This document shows, piece after piece, positions 8,092-19,112 of a stretch of 64,000 bases of DNA. The notes beneath the pieces were generated by a model. That model saw only the letters and a list, made by a program, of their open reading frames with translations. It ran no database searches and was not told the DNA's origin. The stretch covers positions 19,577,247 through 19,641,246 of the forward strand of contig NC_134883.1 in the NCBI RefSeq assembly GCF_041734735.1. The letters are read 5' to 3'. Both the position numbers and the translations under genes were made by a program. Numbering within the stretch: position 1 is the first letter of the stretch; each line of letters starts with the position of its first letter. Source of the stretch: Babylonia areolata. Lineage: Eukaryota > Mollusca > Gastropoda > Neogastropoda > Buccinidae.

Positions 8092-9117
8092 CATCGAATG
8101 CCCATGTTCTTGTAGGTTGCACTGTACATTTCTTCCATATATGTTTTCGCCCAAACCATTTTCGTCTATATACAATAGAAATCCTTTTGTTCAAATGGAA
8201 ATTTGTTGGCATCGTGCCAGAAAAAAAATTGGTCGACGCTCGTGGAAGAAATTGGCTATGTTCCAATATTGGTGGGAAAAAAAAAAAATTGGCTGTGGTC
8301 CAGACTTTGTGCAGTGGAACTCGCCGAAAATCAATTCACCCTAACTTTTTTTCCGCTCTAGTTAGTATCGCCCTTGGGGCATCGGGTGTTGGATTACTGT
8401 TGAGTGTCGCCGCTGCTCCCGTAGCTATTGGAATAGAAGTGGGAGCTGGTCTCCTTGGTGTGGTTGGTTTAACTTGTAAATTTATTCATAAAAAATTAAT
8501 GTCACAAGCTATGAAGCACAACGAGATTCGCGTGTTGGCCGAGTCAAAACTGAACACTATAAATGATCTTATTTCAAAAGCATTAGAAGATGATAAAATA
8601 AGCGATGAAGAATTTAGTCTCATTCTGGCTGAAGTTGAAAAATTCAATGCAATGAAAACAGACATAAAATCGAAACACAAAACTCAGTTGTTAAAGAAAA
8701 ATCTATTTGATATTCAAGATGGTAAACCATCCAAAAAAAAAAAGCAAACTATGTGAACGGTTGATCCAACCTCCTCTCTTTAAGGACCATTTGGCTCTCC
8801 ATACACATATTTAAGCCGGTTTTTCGTTTTTATGCTTGAGGGCGGTATTGCGCGGTTTTGGGCTGGGGTCGGTTGTATATAGAACCCCCATGACCGTTTC
8901 GCTCCCCCATACACATATCCAACCATTTTTTTTTTTTTATCTTGTGATTTGGCTCTCCATACACATATAACTTGATATATTTTTTTTTTTATGCTTGAGG
9001 GTCATATTACTCCAACATACACAGGTTTTGACTAAATTGTTTTTATGCTTGAGGGCCTTAACACAAGCTAATACGCCCAAAAAAGTTGTATATAGAACCC
9101 CCATCTCTTATACTACT
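8089..9117. repeat. Right terminal inverted repeat
   Basis: Inverse of 3170-4358, about 160 bp shorter overall. It carries an inverted copy of the start region of the 875-aa gene (8089-8225), a partial copy of the TIR gene (from about 8362), and the mirrored subterminal motifs. Confidence 0.88.
8362..8755 (+). pseudogene. Partial second copy of the TIR-borne gene
   Basis: This encodes the same hydrophobic and C-terminal parts as the 176-aa gene at 3538-4068, in inverted orientation because it sits in the other TIR. The upstream part is not present, so this is treated as a partial copy. Whether it is expressed is unknown. Confidence 0.7.
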
Positions 9118-9484
9118 CAGCTGAAAAAAATTGCGGTGGTATGAAAATAGCGGCAATATCCACAAGTTTTCCCCTCCAGACGGAATGAGCAGCGTTCACA
9201 AGGCGTGGACGGTCGCTCCGCCAGTCACACAGTGGAGTTGAGGGGAAGAAAAACGGATATTGCCAAAAAGGCAATGGTTTCGGAAGTAGGCCATTTTGCA
9301 ATACCCCTACATGTTAATTGCTAAAAGATATACTTAACATGCTCCGATTTTCGTATACCTCATACCACTTGACAGAGGAGCTTATAAGGAACTCCAAACA
9401 GGCAAAATAAATTTTAAAGCAGTTTGCATACACCGGAGGTGTATTTTGATGTGTGCCTAGATTTTTGTCCCCCGTTCAGTCTGT
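9118..9484. other. Right flank of the element, no gene seen
   Basis: Begins with the second CAGCT. Joining this flank to 3164 would give the unoccupied target site. No coding signal or recognised repeat. Confidence 0.5.
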
Positions 9485-9716
9485 TTAACTCACTCCGTAC
9501 GGCCAGTCCTCTCTTCTCCTCTACACAGACCCCTCGGATGTCCAGTGGGTGTCTGAATGACCCAACCTTTAGCTTCCGTCGTCAGAATTGTGGTATTCTT
9601 TGTCAACATTCACCTCTTCAGTATAAGAGCCTTCCGCTAGCAATATTTGGATGGTGGTAATTGGGGTGAAACGCTGTTAACGACGTCTCTTTCGCCGTTC
9701 GTATGGAGGGAGTTAA
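9485..9716. mobile_element. 232-bp MITE with TTAA ends, copy 1
   Basis: Starts TTAACTCACTCCGTACG and ends CGTATGGAGGGAGTTAA, which are imperfect inverses bounded by TTAA on both sides. A TTAA target is the signature of piggyBac-type elements. A second copy of the same length lies inverted at 18548-18779. Non-autonomous, no coding capacity. Confidence 0.85.
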
Positions 9717-10264
9717 TCCATGCCTACAGCTCCTCTGGAGAGTTCGCTTGGAGTTGTCCCCCTCCATCTGTGGTCATTGCGATCCTATCATAATAACTTT
9801 ACTGAACAGCATTTCAGTGGTTGTCCCACAAACTATCCAGGCTGTACTTTTTTATGCTTGCGGACATCTTTAGTGGGGAAGCATTGCCAGGTATAAGCGA
9901 CTGAAGTGTGTGTGTCTGTGAGTGTGTGTATGTTTGTGTGGTTTTTACGGTTTGTATCTGAAGGTTGATCAAAATATTTCACGAGCAAATTTCAGTGTTG
10001 AGCTGTGGTCAGAAGACTGCACACACGTCAAGTTTAACGACTCTCTCTCTCTCTCTCTTTCTCTCATTATTTCCATTTCTAAATTTACAAGCTCAGTTTG
10101 TTGAAGTTGATATCTGTAAAACCTGTTGCAACAAGACCAACCTGTCTTTCTTCTTGTATCCAACGTGGAACCATCTTTCAAACACAAGCAGGATCTTTTT
10201 CCTTTGCTTTGTCCACCAGTGTAATGCTCAGTGTACACCCTGGACCCCAGACCCGGTCCTTGAC
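9717..10264. other. Intergenic or intronic, no gene seen
   Basis: Contains a TG-rich patch (9906-9945) and a CT tract (10041-10065). A further 3' exon of the minus-strand host gene could lie here or in 10150-10264, but none could be identified with confidence. Confidence 0.4.
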
Positions 10265-11345
10265 AACTGGTGGTATCCTGAAGGGAACAGGTGTTCATGT
10301 AGCCTACCTTCTGTGTGACACAGCGGGAACAGGTGTTCAGGTAGCCTACCTACAGTGTGACACAACGGGAACAGGTGTTCAGGTAGTCTACAGTGTGACA
10401 CAGCGGGAACAGGTGTTCATGTAGCCTACCTTCTGTGTGACACAGCGGGAACAGGTGTTCAGGTAGCCTACCTACAGTGTGACACAGCAGGAACAGGTGT
10501 TCATGTAGCCTACCTACAGTGTGACACAACGGGAACAGGTGTTCAGGTAGTCTACAGTGTGACACAGCGGGAACAGGTGTTCATGTAGCCTACCTTCTGT
10601 GTGACACAGCGGGAACAGGTGTTCAGGCAGCCTACCTACAGTGTGACACAGCGGGAACATGTGTTCAGATAACCTACCTACAGTGTGACACAGCGGGAAC
10701 AGGTGTTCAGATAACCTACCTACAGTGTGACACAGCGGGAACAGGTGTTCATGTAGCCTACCTACAGTGTGACACAGTGGGAACAGGTGTTCATGTAGCC
10801 TACCTACAGTGTGACACAGCGGGAACAGGTGTTCAAGTAACCTACCTACAGTGTGACACAGCGGGAACAGGTGTTCAGGTATCCTACCTGCAGTGTGACA
10901 CAGCCGGAACAGGTGTTCAGGTATCCTACCTGCAGTGTGACACAGCCGGAACAGGTATTCATGTAGCCTACCTACAGTGTGACACAGCGGGAACAGGTGT
11001 TCAGGTAGCCTACCTACAGTGTGACACAGCGGGAACAGGTATTTGTGTAGCCTACCTACAGTGTGACACAGCGGGAACAGGTGTTCAGGTCACCTACAGT
11101 GTGACACAGAGGGAACAGGTATTGAGGTAGCCTACAATGTGACACATCAGGAACAGGTGTTCAGGTAGCTTACCTACAGTGTGACACAGCGGGAACAGGT
11201 GTTCAGGTAGCCTACAGTGTGACACAGCGGGAACAGGTGTTCAGGTAACCTACAGTGTGACACAGCGGGAACAGGTATTCATGTAGCCTACAGTGTGACA
11301 TAGCGTTAACAGGTGTTCAGGTAGCTTACCTACAGTGTGACACAG
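10265..11345. repeat. 42-bp minisatellite
   Basis: About 26 units of gtgtgacacagcgggaacag followed by gtgttcaggtagcctaccta and ca. Shorter variants lack one cctac. It lies downstream of exon 4 of the minus-strand host gene, so it may be intronic or 3' flanking. The in-frame period creates spurious open frames. Confidence 0.96.
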
Positions 11346-11473
11346 CGGACAACACGTCCTCTAAAACATCCAGGGAACTAGAGGAGGCGGCGAGTTGAAA
11401 GAAGTACTGGGAGTAAAGGGAGTAGTTTTCACGTGAACCTCGACAGCTGACCCCCTTCACCCCCCTCACTCAC

Positions 11474-11679
11474 CCGTGTCATAGACGGTGTCCCAGTTGC
11501 AGGCGGCATCGTTTGGTGAGAAGTAGAGCACGGGCAGACCGGCCACCCGCTGTTCCCAGGGGCATATGCCGGGCACAGAGGTCTGGGTGTGGTGATCAGC
11601 CACTGTGAGCCACCCGATGTCAACATTACACCCGCCGTGAGACACGCTCAGGTAGAACCGCCGGTACACCTGGGGTATC
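11474..11679 (-). CDS. Exon 4 of the secreted PAN/apple-like gene
   Basis: Acceptor tacgacag chosen because its phase fits exon 3. Reads IPQVYRRFYLSVSHGGCNVD and on to NWDTVYDT before gtgagt. An acceptor ten bases later would break the frame. Confidence 0.72.
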
Positions 11680-11720
11680 CTGTCGTACCACAGCCACCAC
11701 GGGGTGTGTCCGTTAGTGTG

Positions 11721-11769
<49 letters not shown>

Positions 11770-11823
11770 CACATGCACATGCACATTCACACTCACTCAC
11801 ATGCACATGCACACACACAGACA

Positions 11824-11892
<69 letters not shown>

Positions 11893-14800
11893 TGACGTAC
11901 CCATCAATGCTGAAGTAGTTGGCTCCAGAAGACATCATGTCTGTCCAGGAGGAGGTCAGGAGACGTGCTTTATCCAGCCACGTCATGCGCGTGCTGCCCT
12001 GTCCGTTGAACGTCATCTCCACCACCACCGACCCGCCCTTGTACAGCCTGAGGCGTACCTGTAAGACAACACCTGTCGCTGGGGGAGGATGGAAGGGGTG
12101 CTGGGGGAGGGAGGATTGGTGTGGGTGTTTGTGTTGGTTGGTTAGGTGTTTGTGTTGGTTGGGTATTTGTGCTGGTTTGGTTGGGTGTTTATGTTGGTTG
12201 GGTTTTGTGTTGGTTGGTTGGGTGTTTGTGTTGGTTGGGTTTTGTGTTGGTTGGTTGGGTGTTTGTGTTGGTTGGTTGGGTGTTTGTGTTGGTTGGGTAT
12301 TTGTGTTGGTTTGGTTGGGTGTTTGTGTTGGTTGGGTTTTGTGTTGGTTGGTTGGGTGTTTGTGTTGGTTGGTTGGGTGTTTGTGTTGGTTGGGTTTTGT
12401 GTTGGTTGGTTGGGTGCTTGTGTTGGTTGGGTTTTGTGTTGGTTGGTTGGGTGTTTGTGTTGGTTGGTTGGGTGTTTGTACTGGTTGGGTTTTGTGTTGG
12501 TTGGTTGGGTGCTTGTGTTGGTTGGGTTTTGTGTTGGTTGGTTGGGTGTTTGTGTTGGTTGGTTGGGTGTTTGTGTTGGTTGGGTTTGTGTTGGTTGGTT
12601 GGGTGCTTGTGTTGGTTGGGTTTTTGTGTTGCTTGTGGTTTTGTGTTGCTTGGTTTGTCCGTTGGTCGCTTGGGTTTTGTGTTGGTCGCTTGGGTTTTCC
12701 ACGTGTTCTGAACAACATGGTACGACACCCTCTCTCTTCCTCTTGTGTGTCAGTCCAGTGATGATAACAACACCACCATGAACACACTGACATTAGGAGT
12801 GAACTCACCTAAGTGATGTCAGTCCAGTGATGATAACAACACCACCATGAACACACTGACAAGGAATGAACTCACAAAGACACTGACAGAGAGAGAACTC
12901 ACCTGGTTGACGTTGGTCCAGCGGTCCAGGAGATAGCCCCGGAAGTGACTCTGGCAGGGAAGGGAACTGGACGGCAGAACACAGCCCAGCATCTCATTGG
13001 CGTCGTCATGACGACCATCATCATGCCACGTGTCCCAGACGTTCTTGCCAATTCCTGACGTCACACGGAACACCAGAGCCCAGTCGGAGTCTGTGGTCAC
13101 GGGGTCTGCCACAGATTCACCAAAATAACATGATTTAAACAGCGTTATCACTTTCAATGCCGCAATCGATTTATCACGCTTAGAAAAGGATACTTAAATG
13201 CTAATTTAGGAACATCATTGGTAGATCGGCAATAGTGCTCTGACTAAGACAATTCCTTTCCACCCGAACATGCTGGGTTCGAATCTGCTCTCAGGCCTTT
13301 TTTCACCCGAAGCTTTATGATAACAAATGCCTAACACATTTTAACTTTTTTTTCTTTTTTAAGTGTATCACAAGTGAGTCTTAAAGGCATTGCCTCTCTT
13401 GTTTTACTTATACATACCATTTATTTGTTGGATGATTTTATTTGTAAATATTTTTGTGCAATATCCTATTGTCTTAACGTGTATGTGTGTGTGAGAGAGA
13501 GAGAGGAGGGGGGGGGAGGGGTATTCTATTTTTCATCTATTGGGAATTGTTATTTGACTAGTTTATGTTGCGCATGTTCATTTTTTGTTGGTGTATAGAA
13601 CGAGCCTGTAATTGCTCATGTTAATTTCCATGTGGATTAGATAATGTGTTTTTGAGTGATTAATTGATTGATTGAACCACCGGGTGTCAAGTGACCCTTT
13701 TTTTTTGTCCCAAATTTACGAAATGTCCATGTTTCGTTAAGAAAATATCTTCAAAAAAGCGGCCCCGCACAAGTACTTGTATCTAAATGACCTCGCCTTG
13801 TGGCCGTACAAAGAACTTGCTCACACAGAAAATGTACATGAGTTGTAATGTATTGTTATCGGATTTTCTCATTTATTGCTGCACAGTTTGCTGGCTTACA
13901 ATAATCAGTTGAAAATATGTACGATGTACTTTTGCTCTTCAGTCTACGCTTGAAATAGTTTCAATGCATACCTTCTGGAATGTCTTAAGCATCAGTAAAG
14001 CTTCCGTTTGACAATATGTCTGTTTTTCTTCTGTACTGATTTGAGTTAAACAGATTTAATAGATACGTCTAGATTGGTCGCGAATTATCATTAGCAATGA
14101 ATTCCCCATATTCATTGATAACAATGACATATGTCCCGTTACATGTTACATTCTATCATAACGTATTACATTGTGACATTGATAACAATGACATAATTTT
14201 ACCCCGTTATATGTTACATTCTATCATAACGTATTGAGTTGTGACATTGATAACAATGACATATACCCCTTTATATGTGTTACATTCTATCATAACCTAT
14301 TACATTGTGACATTCATAATAATGACATAATTATACTCCTTTATATGTTACATTCTAATAAAGACTGCCAGAGGAAGAAGGACCAGTTCTTGCAAACCAG
14401 GCAACTCGTACAGAAGAGGCTGCGTGAGATGAAGAACACCTGGTGGGAGAGAAAGTCCGAAGAGCTTTCGTCCGCTGCTGATGCTCACGACATGAAGACC
14501 TTCCATGATGGTCTCCGAGCTGTGTATGGGCCAAGAGTCACAGGATCAACCCCTGTCCGAGCCTTGGACCATATCACCCTCCTGACAGACAAGAAAGGCA
14601 TCCTTGCCCACTGGGCAGAGCACTTCAACACCCTCCTCAACAGGGACTCGTCCGTATCTGACGAGGTAATTGTAGCCCTCCCACAGCTACCAGTCAGTGA
14701 CTCGCTAGCTGCCCCTCCCACCAAGGCCGAGATCCGGAAGGCCCTGAAGCTGACAACGTCAGGAAAAGCACCAGGAGCGGATGGAATCCAGGCTGACATC

Positions 14801-17577
14801 TACAAGTATGGAGGCGAGGTGCTGACAGACAAGCTGACCGCTCTGTTCCAGTCTATCTGGGAGAGAGAGGAGATCCCCCAGAATTTCAAGGATGCTTCAA
14901 TTGTCCACATTTACAAACGGAAGGGAGACGAAACATCCTGCGATAACCACCGTGGAATCTCTCTCCTCTGCATCGCCGGCAAGATCTTCGCCCGCATCAT
15001 ACTGAACAGACTGGTTGACCATGTCTCCAACACAGTCATCCCTGAAGCACAGTGTGGCTTCCGCTCAGGCAGTGGAACATGTGACATGGTGTTTGCCGTA
15101 CGCCAGATGCAAGAGAAGTGCCGTGAGCAGAACAAAGAACTCCACATGGTCTTTGTAGACCTGACTAAGGCCTTCGACACGGCGAACCGCCGTGGTCTGT
15201 GGAAGATCCTCCTAAAGTTCGGCTGCCCAGAGAGCCTAATCCAGCTGATTGCGTCATTCCACGATGGTATGCAGGCATGAGTACAGGAAGATACTGACAT
15301 GTCGGATCCGCTCCCTGTGGTAAATGGAGTGAAGCAGGGCTGCGTCCTGGCACCCACACTGTTCTCCATTCTCTTCTCTGCCATGCTGATTGATGCCTAG
15401 CCTTCCAAGACTGTGACCGGGGCATCTACATTCAGTTTCGCACAGATGGCAAACTCTTCAAATTGCGGCGACTCTGTGCCAGGTCCAGGGTGTTGAGGCA
15501 CTGTTGAGAGAGTTCTTCTTCGCTGATGACTGCGCACTTGCTGCACACACTCATGAGGACATGCAGTTCATTATGGACAGGTTCTCAACCTCCTGCAGGC
15601 GCTTTAGACTCACTATCAGCCTCAGCAAGACCGAGTCCATGTACCAACCAGCTAGCTCACAGAACGCCAGTGCCTCCCCCCACCTGCAATCAAGATCGAT
15701 GACACAGAGATCAAGTCAGTCGACAAGTTTTGCTACCTGTGCAGCACCCTATGCAGCAACGGAGCCCTTGATGCAGAAGTGACGCTGCACATCGCCAAGA
15801 CCAGCTCCGCCTTTGGCAGACTCAACAACAGGCTGTGGAACAACAAAGGCATCAGGCTTCGCACCAAAATCAAAACCTACAGAGCTGTTGTGCTGACCAC
15901 CTTGCTGTACTGCTGTGAAACATGGACGACGTATCGCCGTCACATTCAGCAACTTGAGCAGTTTCACCAGAGATGCCTACGAAAGATCCTCGGCATAAAG
16001 TGGTAAGACAGGATCTCCAACCTCCAGGTCCTAGAGAGGAGCGGCCTGCCCAGCATCGAAAGCCTGCTGATCCAGTGCCAGCTACGCTGGACAGGACACG
16101 TTGTCCCCATGACAGACAGCAGGATATCGAAAATGCTCTTGTATGACCAGCTGAATGAAGGCCACCGCGAACTTGGAAGACCCTGCAAGCGCTTCAAGGA
16201 CACCTTGGAGACAAACTTCAAAGCCTGTGACATAGACATCGCTTCCTGGGAAACTGATGCCCTTGACCACTCTCGCTGGAGGATGCTGTGCTCTAGTGGC
16301 ATAAAGACGTTTGAAAACAAGAGAACGCTGGCCATTAAGGAGAAGCACATCCAGAATCGGCCTCTTCTCCCATGTGAGGACACACACCGACAGATAAGCC
16401 TGCCTGCTTACTCATCCGTCGGCCCGACGGGAGACTCCATCATCACCCCCACACCACATACACCCCTCAACACTATGATATATAACCACCACCCCACACC
16501 ACATCCACCCCTCAACACCATGATATATAGCCCCCACCCCCACACCACATCCACCCCTCAACACCATGATATATAACCCCCACCCCCACACCACATACAC
16601 CCCTCAACACCATGATATATAGCCCCCACCCCCACACCACATCCACCACTCAACACCATGATATATAACCCCCACACCACATACACCCCTCACACCATGA
16701 TATATAGCCCCCCACCCCCCACACCACATCCACCACTCAACACCATGATATATAACCCCCACCCCCACACCACATCCACCACTCAACACCATGATATATA
16801 ACCCCCACCACCACACCACATCCATCCCTCAACACCATGATACATAGCCACCACCACCTCACAACATCCACTTTTTCACTGTTGCTAACCAGCACTCAGC
16901 ACCATGATATTCCTGCCAGCAAATAGCCCCATGGTTATTTTTTTCACTGTTGCTAACTTCACTCAGCATCACGATATCCCTGTCAGCAAATGGCCCCACG
17001 GTTATTTTTTTCACTGTTACTAGCCACCACTCAACACCATGATATCCCTGTCAGCAAATAGCCCCATGGTTATTTTTTTTTACTGTTGCTAACCTCCACT
17101 CAGCACCATATCCCTGTCAGCAAATAGCCCCATGCTTTTTTTTTTTTTTCACTGTTGCTAACCTCTACTCAGCACCATATCCCTGTCAGCAAATAGCCCC
17201 ATGGTTATTTTTTTTCACCTTTGCCAAGGAAAGAGCGGTATTTCTGACAGCTGGCCATGTTGCCGCTTACCTTCCTGCAGGAAGGTCCAGCCCGCTGATG
17301 ACGTCAGACTGCCCGCTGCCTCGTGCAGATACACACCCAGCAGTTCACACGTCAGCACTGACGTCGCACTGTTCCACTGGGCGTTGACGCTGACACAAGC
17401 TGACGTTATTTTGCAGTGAACTGCACATCGTGCAGTGCTTCGGTAGCTGTGTCTGTTGAAGGTGACGGTGTGTATGGGACTGACGGCCAGGCGCTGGTGA
17501 CGCCGTGCAGTGTACACAGTGCACGTGGACAGGCCAATGAGGGTGAAGGTCATCAGCGCCAGTAGTTGTGTCTCCAT
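11474..17577 (-). CDS. Secreted PAN/apple-like host protein, four exons, 3' end not found
   Basis: Four minus-strand exons join with consistent phases and GT-AG introns: 17577-17271, 13105-12903, 12058-11901 and 11679-11474 (307, 203, 158 and 206 nt). Exon 1 starts METQLLALMTFTLIGLSTCT, a signal peptide. A Cys-rich module follows (RCAVHCKITSACVSVNAQWN, later TCELL) that resembles a PAN/apple fold. Exons 2-4 encode one globular domain rich in Trp: SDWALVFRVTSGIGKNVWD, then VRLRLYKGGSVVVEMTFNG, YFSIDG and RRFYLSVSHGGCNVDIGW. I recall this domain as common in molluscan secreted proteins of unknown function, but have no database support. Exon 4 ends one base into a codon before gtgagt, so at least one more exon is expected to the left. 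The extracellular location follows from the signal peptide and Cys content. Confidence 0.8.
11722..11890. repeat. CA microsatellite in intron 3
   Basis: Two long (CA)n tracts separated by CACATG units. They fill most of the 221-bp intron between exons 3 and 4. Confidence 0.95.
11901..12058 (-). CDS. Exon 3 of the secreted PAN/apple-like gene
   Basis: Follows the acceptor tcttacag. Reads VRLRLYKGGSVVVEMTFNGQ and on to ANYFSID, ending before gtacgt with two bases left over. Confidence 0.8.
12118..12640. repeat. G/T-rich minisatellite in intron 2
   Basis: Interleaved units gggtgtttgtgttggttggt and gggttttgtgttggttg. Strand composition is almost only G and T. Clustered GGTTGG motifs make two-tetrad quadruplexes possible on the plus strand, the non-template strand being the C/A-rich one for the minus-strand gene. 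Open frames of 180-390 residues across it are artefacts. Confidence 0.95.
12903..13105 (-). CDS. Exon 2 of the secreted PAN/apple-like gene
   Basis: Follows the acceptor ctgtggcag. Reads DPVTTDSDWALVFRVTSGIG and ends RWTNVNQ before gtgagt, in phase 0. Confidence 0.82.
13125..13402 (+). mobile_element. 3' fragment of the 1.6-kb hairpin-ended repeat
   Basis: Aligns with about 25848-26146: catgatttaaacagcg, the tRNA-like block (13223-13297, with gggttcgaatctgc) and the end cacaagtgagtcttaaaggc. It lies in intron 1 of the host gene. Confidence 0.75.
13403..14113. other. Intron 1 sequence, no gene seen
   Basis: AT-rich, with a GA/G-rich patch at 13492-13520. No recognised repeat or coding frame. 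Confidence 0.5.
14114..14357. repeat. 66-bp tandem repeat, four copies
   Basis: Units of 64-68 bp start attgataacaatgacata and end with tatcataac-g-tatta. The last unit is cut in the middle of gttacattcta by the LINE that follows. Confidence 0.85.
14358..16434 (+). mobile_element. 5'-truncated non-LTR retrotransposon (RT domain)
   Basis: Reverse transcriptase motifs are readable: SGKAPGADGIQADIYKYGG, DNHRGISLLCIAGKIFARI, AQCGFRSGSGTCDM, FVDLTKAFDTANR, GVKQGCVLAPTLFSILF and FFADDCAL (the YADD box). The C-terminal part includes YRAVVLTTLLYCCETWTTY and LRKILGIKW. The frame is open from about 14361 to 15278, then broken by stops (first after GMQA, 15280) and frameshifts before FADD. Endonuclease is missing, and the C-terminal zinc-finger end seen in the related copy at 55215 is not clear. 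It is antisense to the host gene in whose intron 1 it lies. Related fragments are at 52880-53545 and 55215-56035. Clade uncertain (RTE-X/Proto2-like architecture). Confidence 0.85.
16435..16858. repeat. 45-bp minisatellite
   Basis: Units contain cacaccacatccacccctca and acaccatgatatatagcccc. In intron 1. Confidence 0.93.
16860..17218. repeat. 65-bp tandem repeat, five copies
   Basis: Units contain ttttcactgttgctaacc, actcagcaccat and gtcagcaaatagccccatgg. It ends about 50 bp from the exon 1 donor site. Confidence 0.9.
17271..17577 (-). CDS. Exon 1 of the secreted PAN/apple-like gene
   Basis: ATG at 17577, signal peptide, Cys-rich module. It ends ctgcaggaag before gtaagc, leaving one base (phase 1). 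That base completes a GAC codon with exon 2. Confidence 0.8.
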
Positions 17578-17689
17578 GGCGTGTGGTCGTCGTTGTTCAA
17601 CAGATGAGGTGTGGCGGGTCTCCTTGTCCTTTCAGCTCTCCCTTCTTCCTGCTGACGTGGCCAGCTGTGCTGAGGCAATGGAAGTGGTA

Positions 17690-19112
17690 ATAATAATAAT
17701 AATATTTTATTTTCATATAGCGCTATAATACAAGCATAAGCAAGCTCTAAGCGCTTTACAATCCAGTACCTAAAGTGAAACAAGAAAGCATATAAAAAGT
17801 AGTAGGAACATAAAACAGAATCATTAATATTATAAAAAACACAATGCATAAAACTATCAAAGTAACATACTATCAATACTACGAATGTTACACTCCAACA
17901 CTCAGACTAACACACACGCACAGACACATGCATGATTAAACGGCTGAGATGACAGCAATTTTCACTGAAAAACATACAGGTATAAAGGAACATAATTGTA
18001 ATCTGCATGCCACAGATTTGGTAAAAATTGTGAAATAGAATTTTGGATAGAAAAGGTAAAAGGGGTAAAAATCGGGTCATTCTCCCTTTCGAACCACACC
18101 ACCACCATCCATCTGCCCACCCCCATTCTCTCTACTCTCCCATCACACACACTCACATTGCCATGGGCCTGGGACAACAGCACTATTTGAGTTATGACAT
18201 GTATTTTTTAAAGAGATAAGTTTTAAGATTTGCTTTAAAGGTAGATAGATGAGTTGTTTGTCTGAGAGCAATAGGCAGAGAGTTCCAAGTTGTTGGGCCA
18301 AAGACGGAAAATGACCTCTTTCCACAGGAGTTAAGGAAGTATCGGGGAACAGTTAGCTGGAAGGAATCAAGAGATCTCAATGTTCTGTTTGGCAAGTACG
18401 GGTTACAAGCTCAGAAAGATATGAGGGTGTGGTATCACAATTCAGGCACTGAAAGCATAGACAGACAACTTTATATTCAATTCTGGTTTGAACAGGCAAC
18501 CAATGAAGTGTCCGCAAGAGAGCAGTAGCGCTCTCTCTCCTCGACTTTTAACTCTCTCCATACGAACGGCGAAAGAGACGACGTTAACAGCGTTTCACCC
18601 CAATTACCACCATCAAAATATTGCAAGCGGAAGGCTCTTATACTGAAGATGTGAATGTTGACAAAGAATATCACAATTCTGATGACGGAAGCTAAAGGTT
18701 GGGTCATTCAGACACCCACTGGACATCCGAGGGGTCTGTGTAGAGGAGAAGAGAGGACTGGCCGTACTAAGTGAGCTAAAGGACGAGTCGAGTTGCACTA
18801 TTCTGTATTTTCTAGAGCTTGTAGAGTTTATCACTGGGAAGGCCAACTAAGAGAGAATTACAATAATCTAGGCGGGATAAAATGAAGGCAACAGCAAGTT
18901 TGTTGGCGGCATCAACAGACAGGAAGGGGCGGATTTTTACTCATCTCACGAAGCTGAAAGTAAAGAACTTTACACAGGTGGTTCACATGAGTTTCCACCG
19001 TGAGGGATAAATCGAGGTAAAAACCAAGATTGCGGACAGAACTGGAAAAAGAAATTTCCATGCCAGAACAAATGATAGACGTTGTATTTATCACTGCTGG
19101 AACTGGGTGAAA
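17690..19112 (-). mobile_element. CR1-like LINE fragment, 3' part
   Basis: Read on the minus strand: VRNLGFYLDLSLTVETHVNH and LYFQLREMSKNPPLP near 19050-18910, then LHWLPVQTRIEYKV, YLSELV and GPTTWNSLPIALRQ with FKANLKTYLFKK near 18500-18190. These are standard C-terminal motifs of CR1-group reverse transcriptase proteins. The 3' UTR ends in an att-type repeat at 17690-17705 (seen as aataataat on plus). Stops and frameshifts are present, so it is dead. A TTAA MITE interrupts it at 18548-18779. Confidence 0.82.
18548..18779. mobile_element. 232-bp MITE with TTAA ends, copy 2 (inverted)
   Basis: The same sequence as 9485-9716 in reverse orientation. It starts TTAACTCTCTCCATACGAAC; the far end has mutated from TTAA to ctaa. 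It is nested in the CR1-like fragment, so it is younger than that insertion. Confidence 0.85.

Larger units (their letters stand above)
3170..9117. mobile_element. 5.9-kb long-TIR virus-like mobile element
   Basis: The element starts agtagtataagagatggggg at 3170 and ends with the exact inverse at 9117. It is flanked by the direct repeat CAGCT (3165-3169 and 9118-9122), read as a 5-bp target duplication. Inverted repeats occupy 3170-4358 and 8089-9117. Inside are an 875-aa Rep-like gene (+), an 83-aa gene and a 219-aa gene (-), an iteron block, and a gene carried in the repeats. AG/CT termini, a 5-6-bp duplication and long TIRs recall Polintons and adintovirus-like elements. However, no PolB, integrase, protease or capsid gene is visible and the size is far below 15-20 kb. 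It could be a reduced relative or a separate class of self-replicating TIR element. The near-identical repeats and intact target duplication suggest recent arrival. It looks largely whole. Confidence 0.8.

Noticed and set aside
4272-8344. Many 60-150-aa frames on the strand opposite the 875-aa gene
   Set aside because: Shadow frames caused by its biased codons; Cys/Phe/Leu-rich with no domain.
3170-9117. Bacterial or phage contamination in the assembly
   Set aside because: The element is bounded by its own exact ends and a target duplication in host DNA, so it is integrated. It lacks bacterial operon signals.
11648-12808. 386-aa PTNQHK-rich protein and overlapping frames
   Set aside because: Translation of a G/T-rich minisatellite across introns and exons of the host gene; true exons here are short and spliced.
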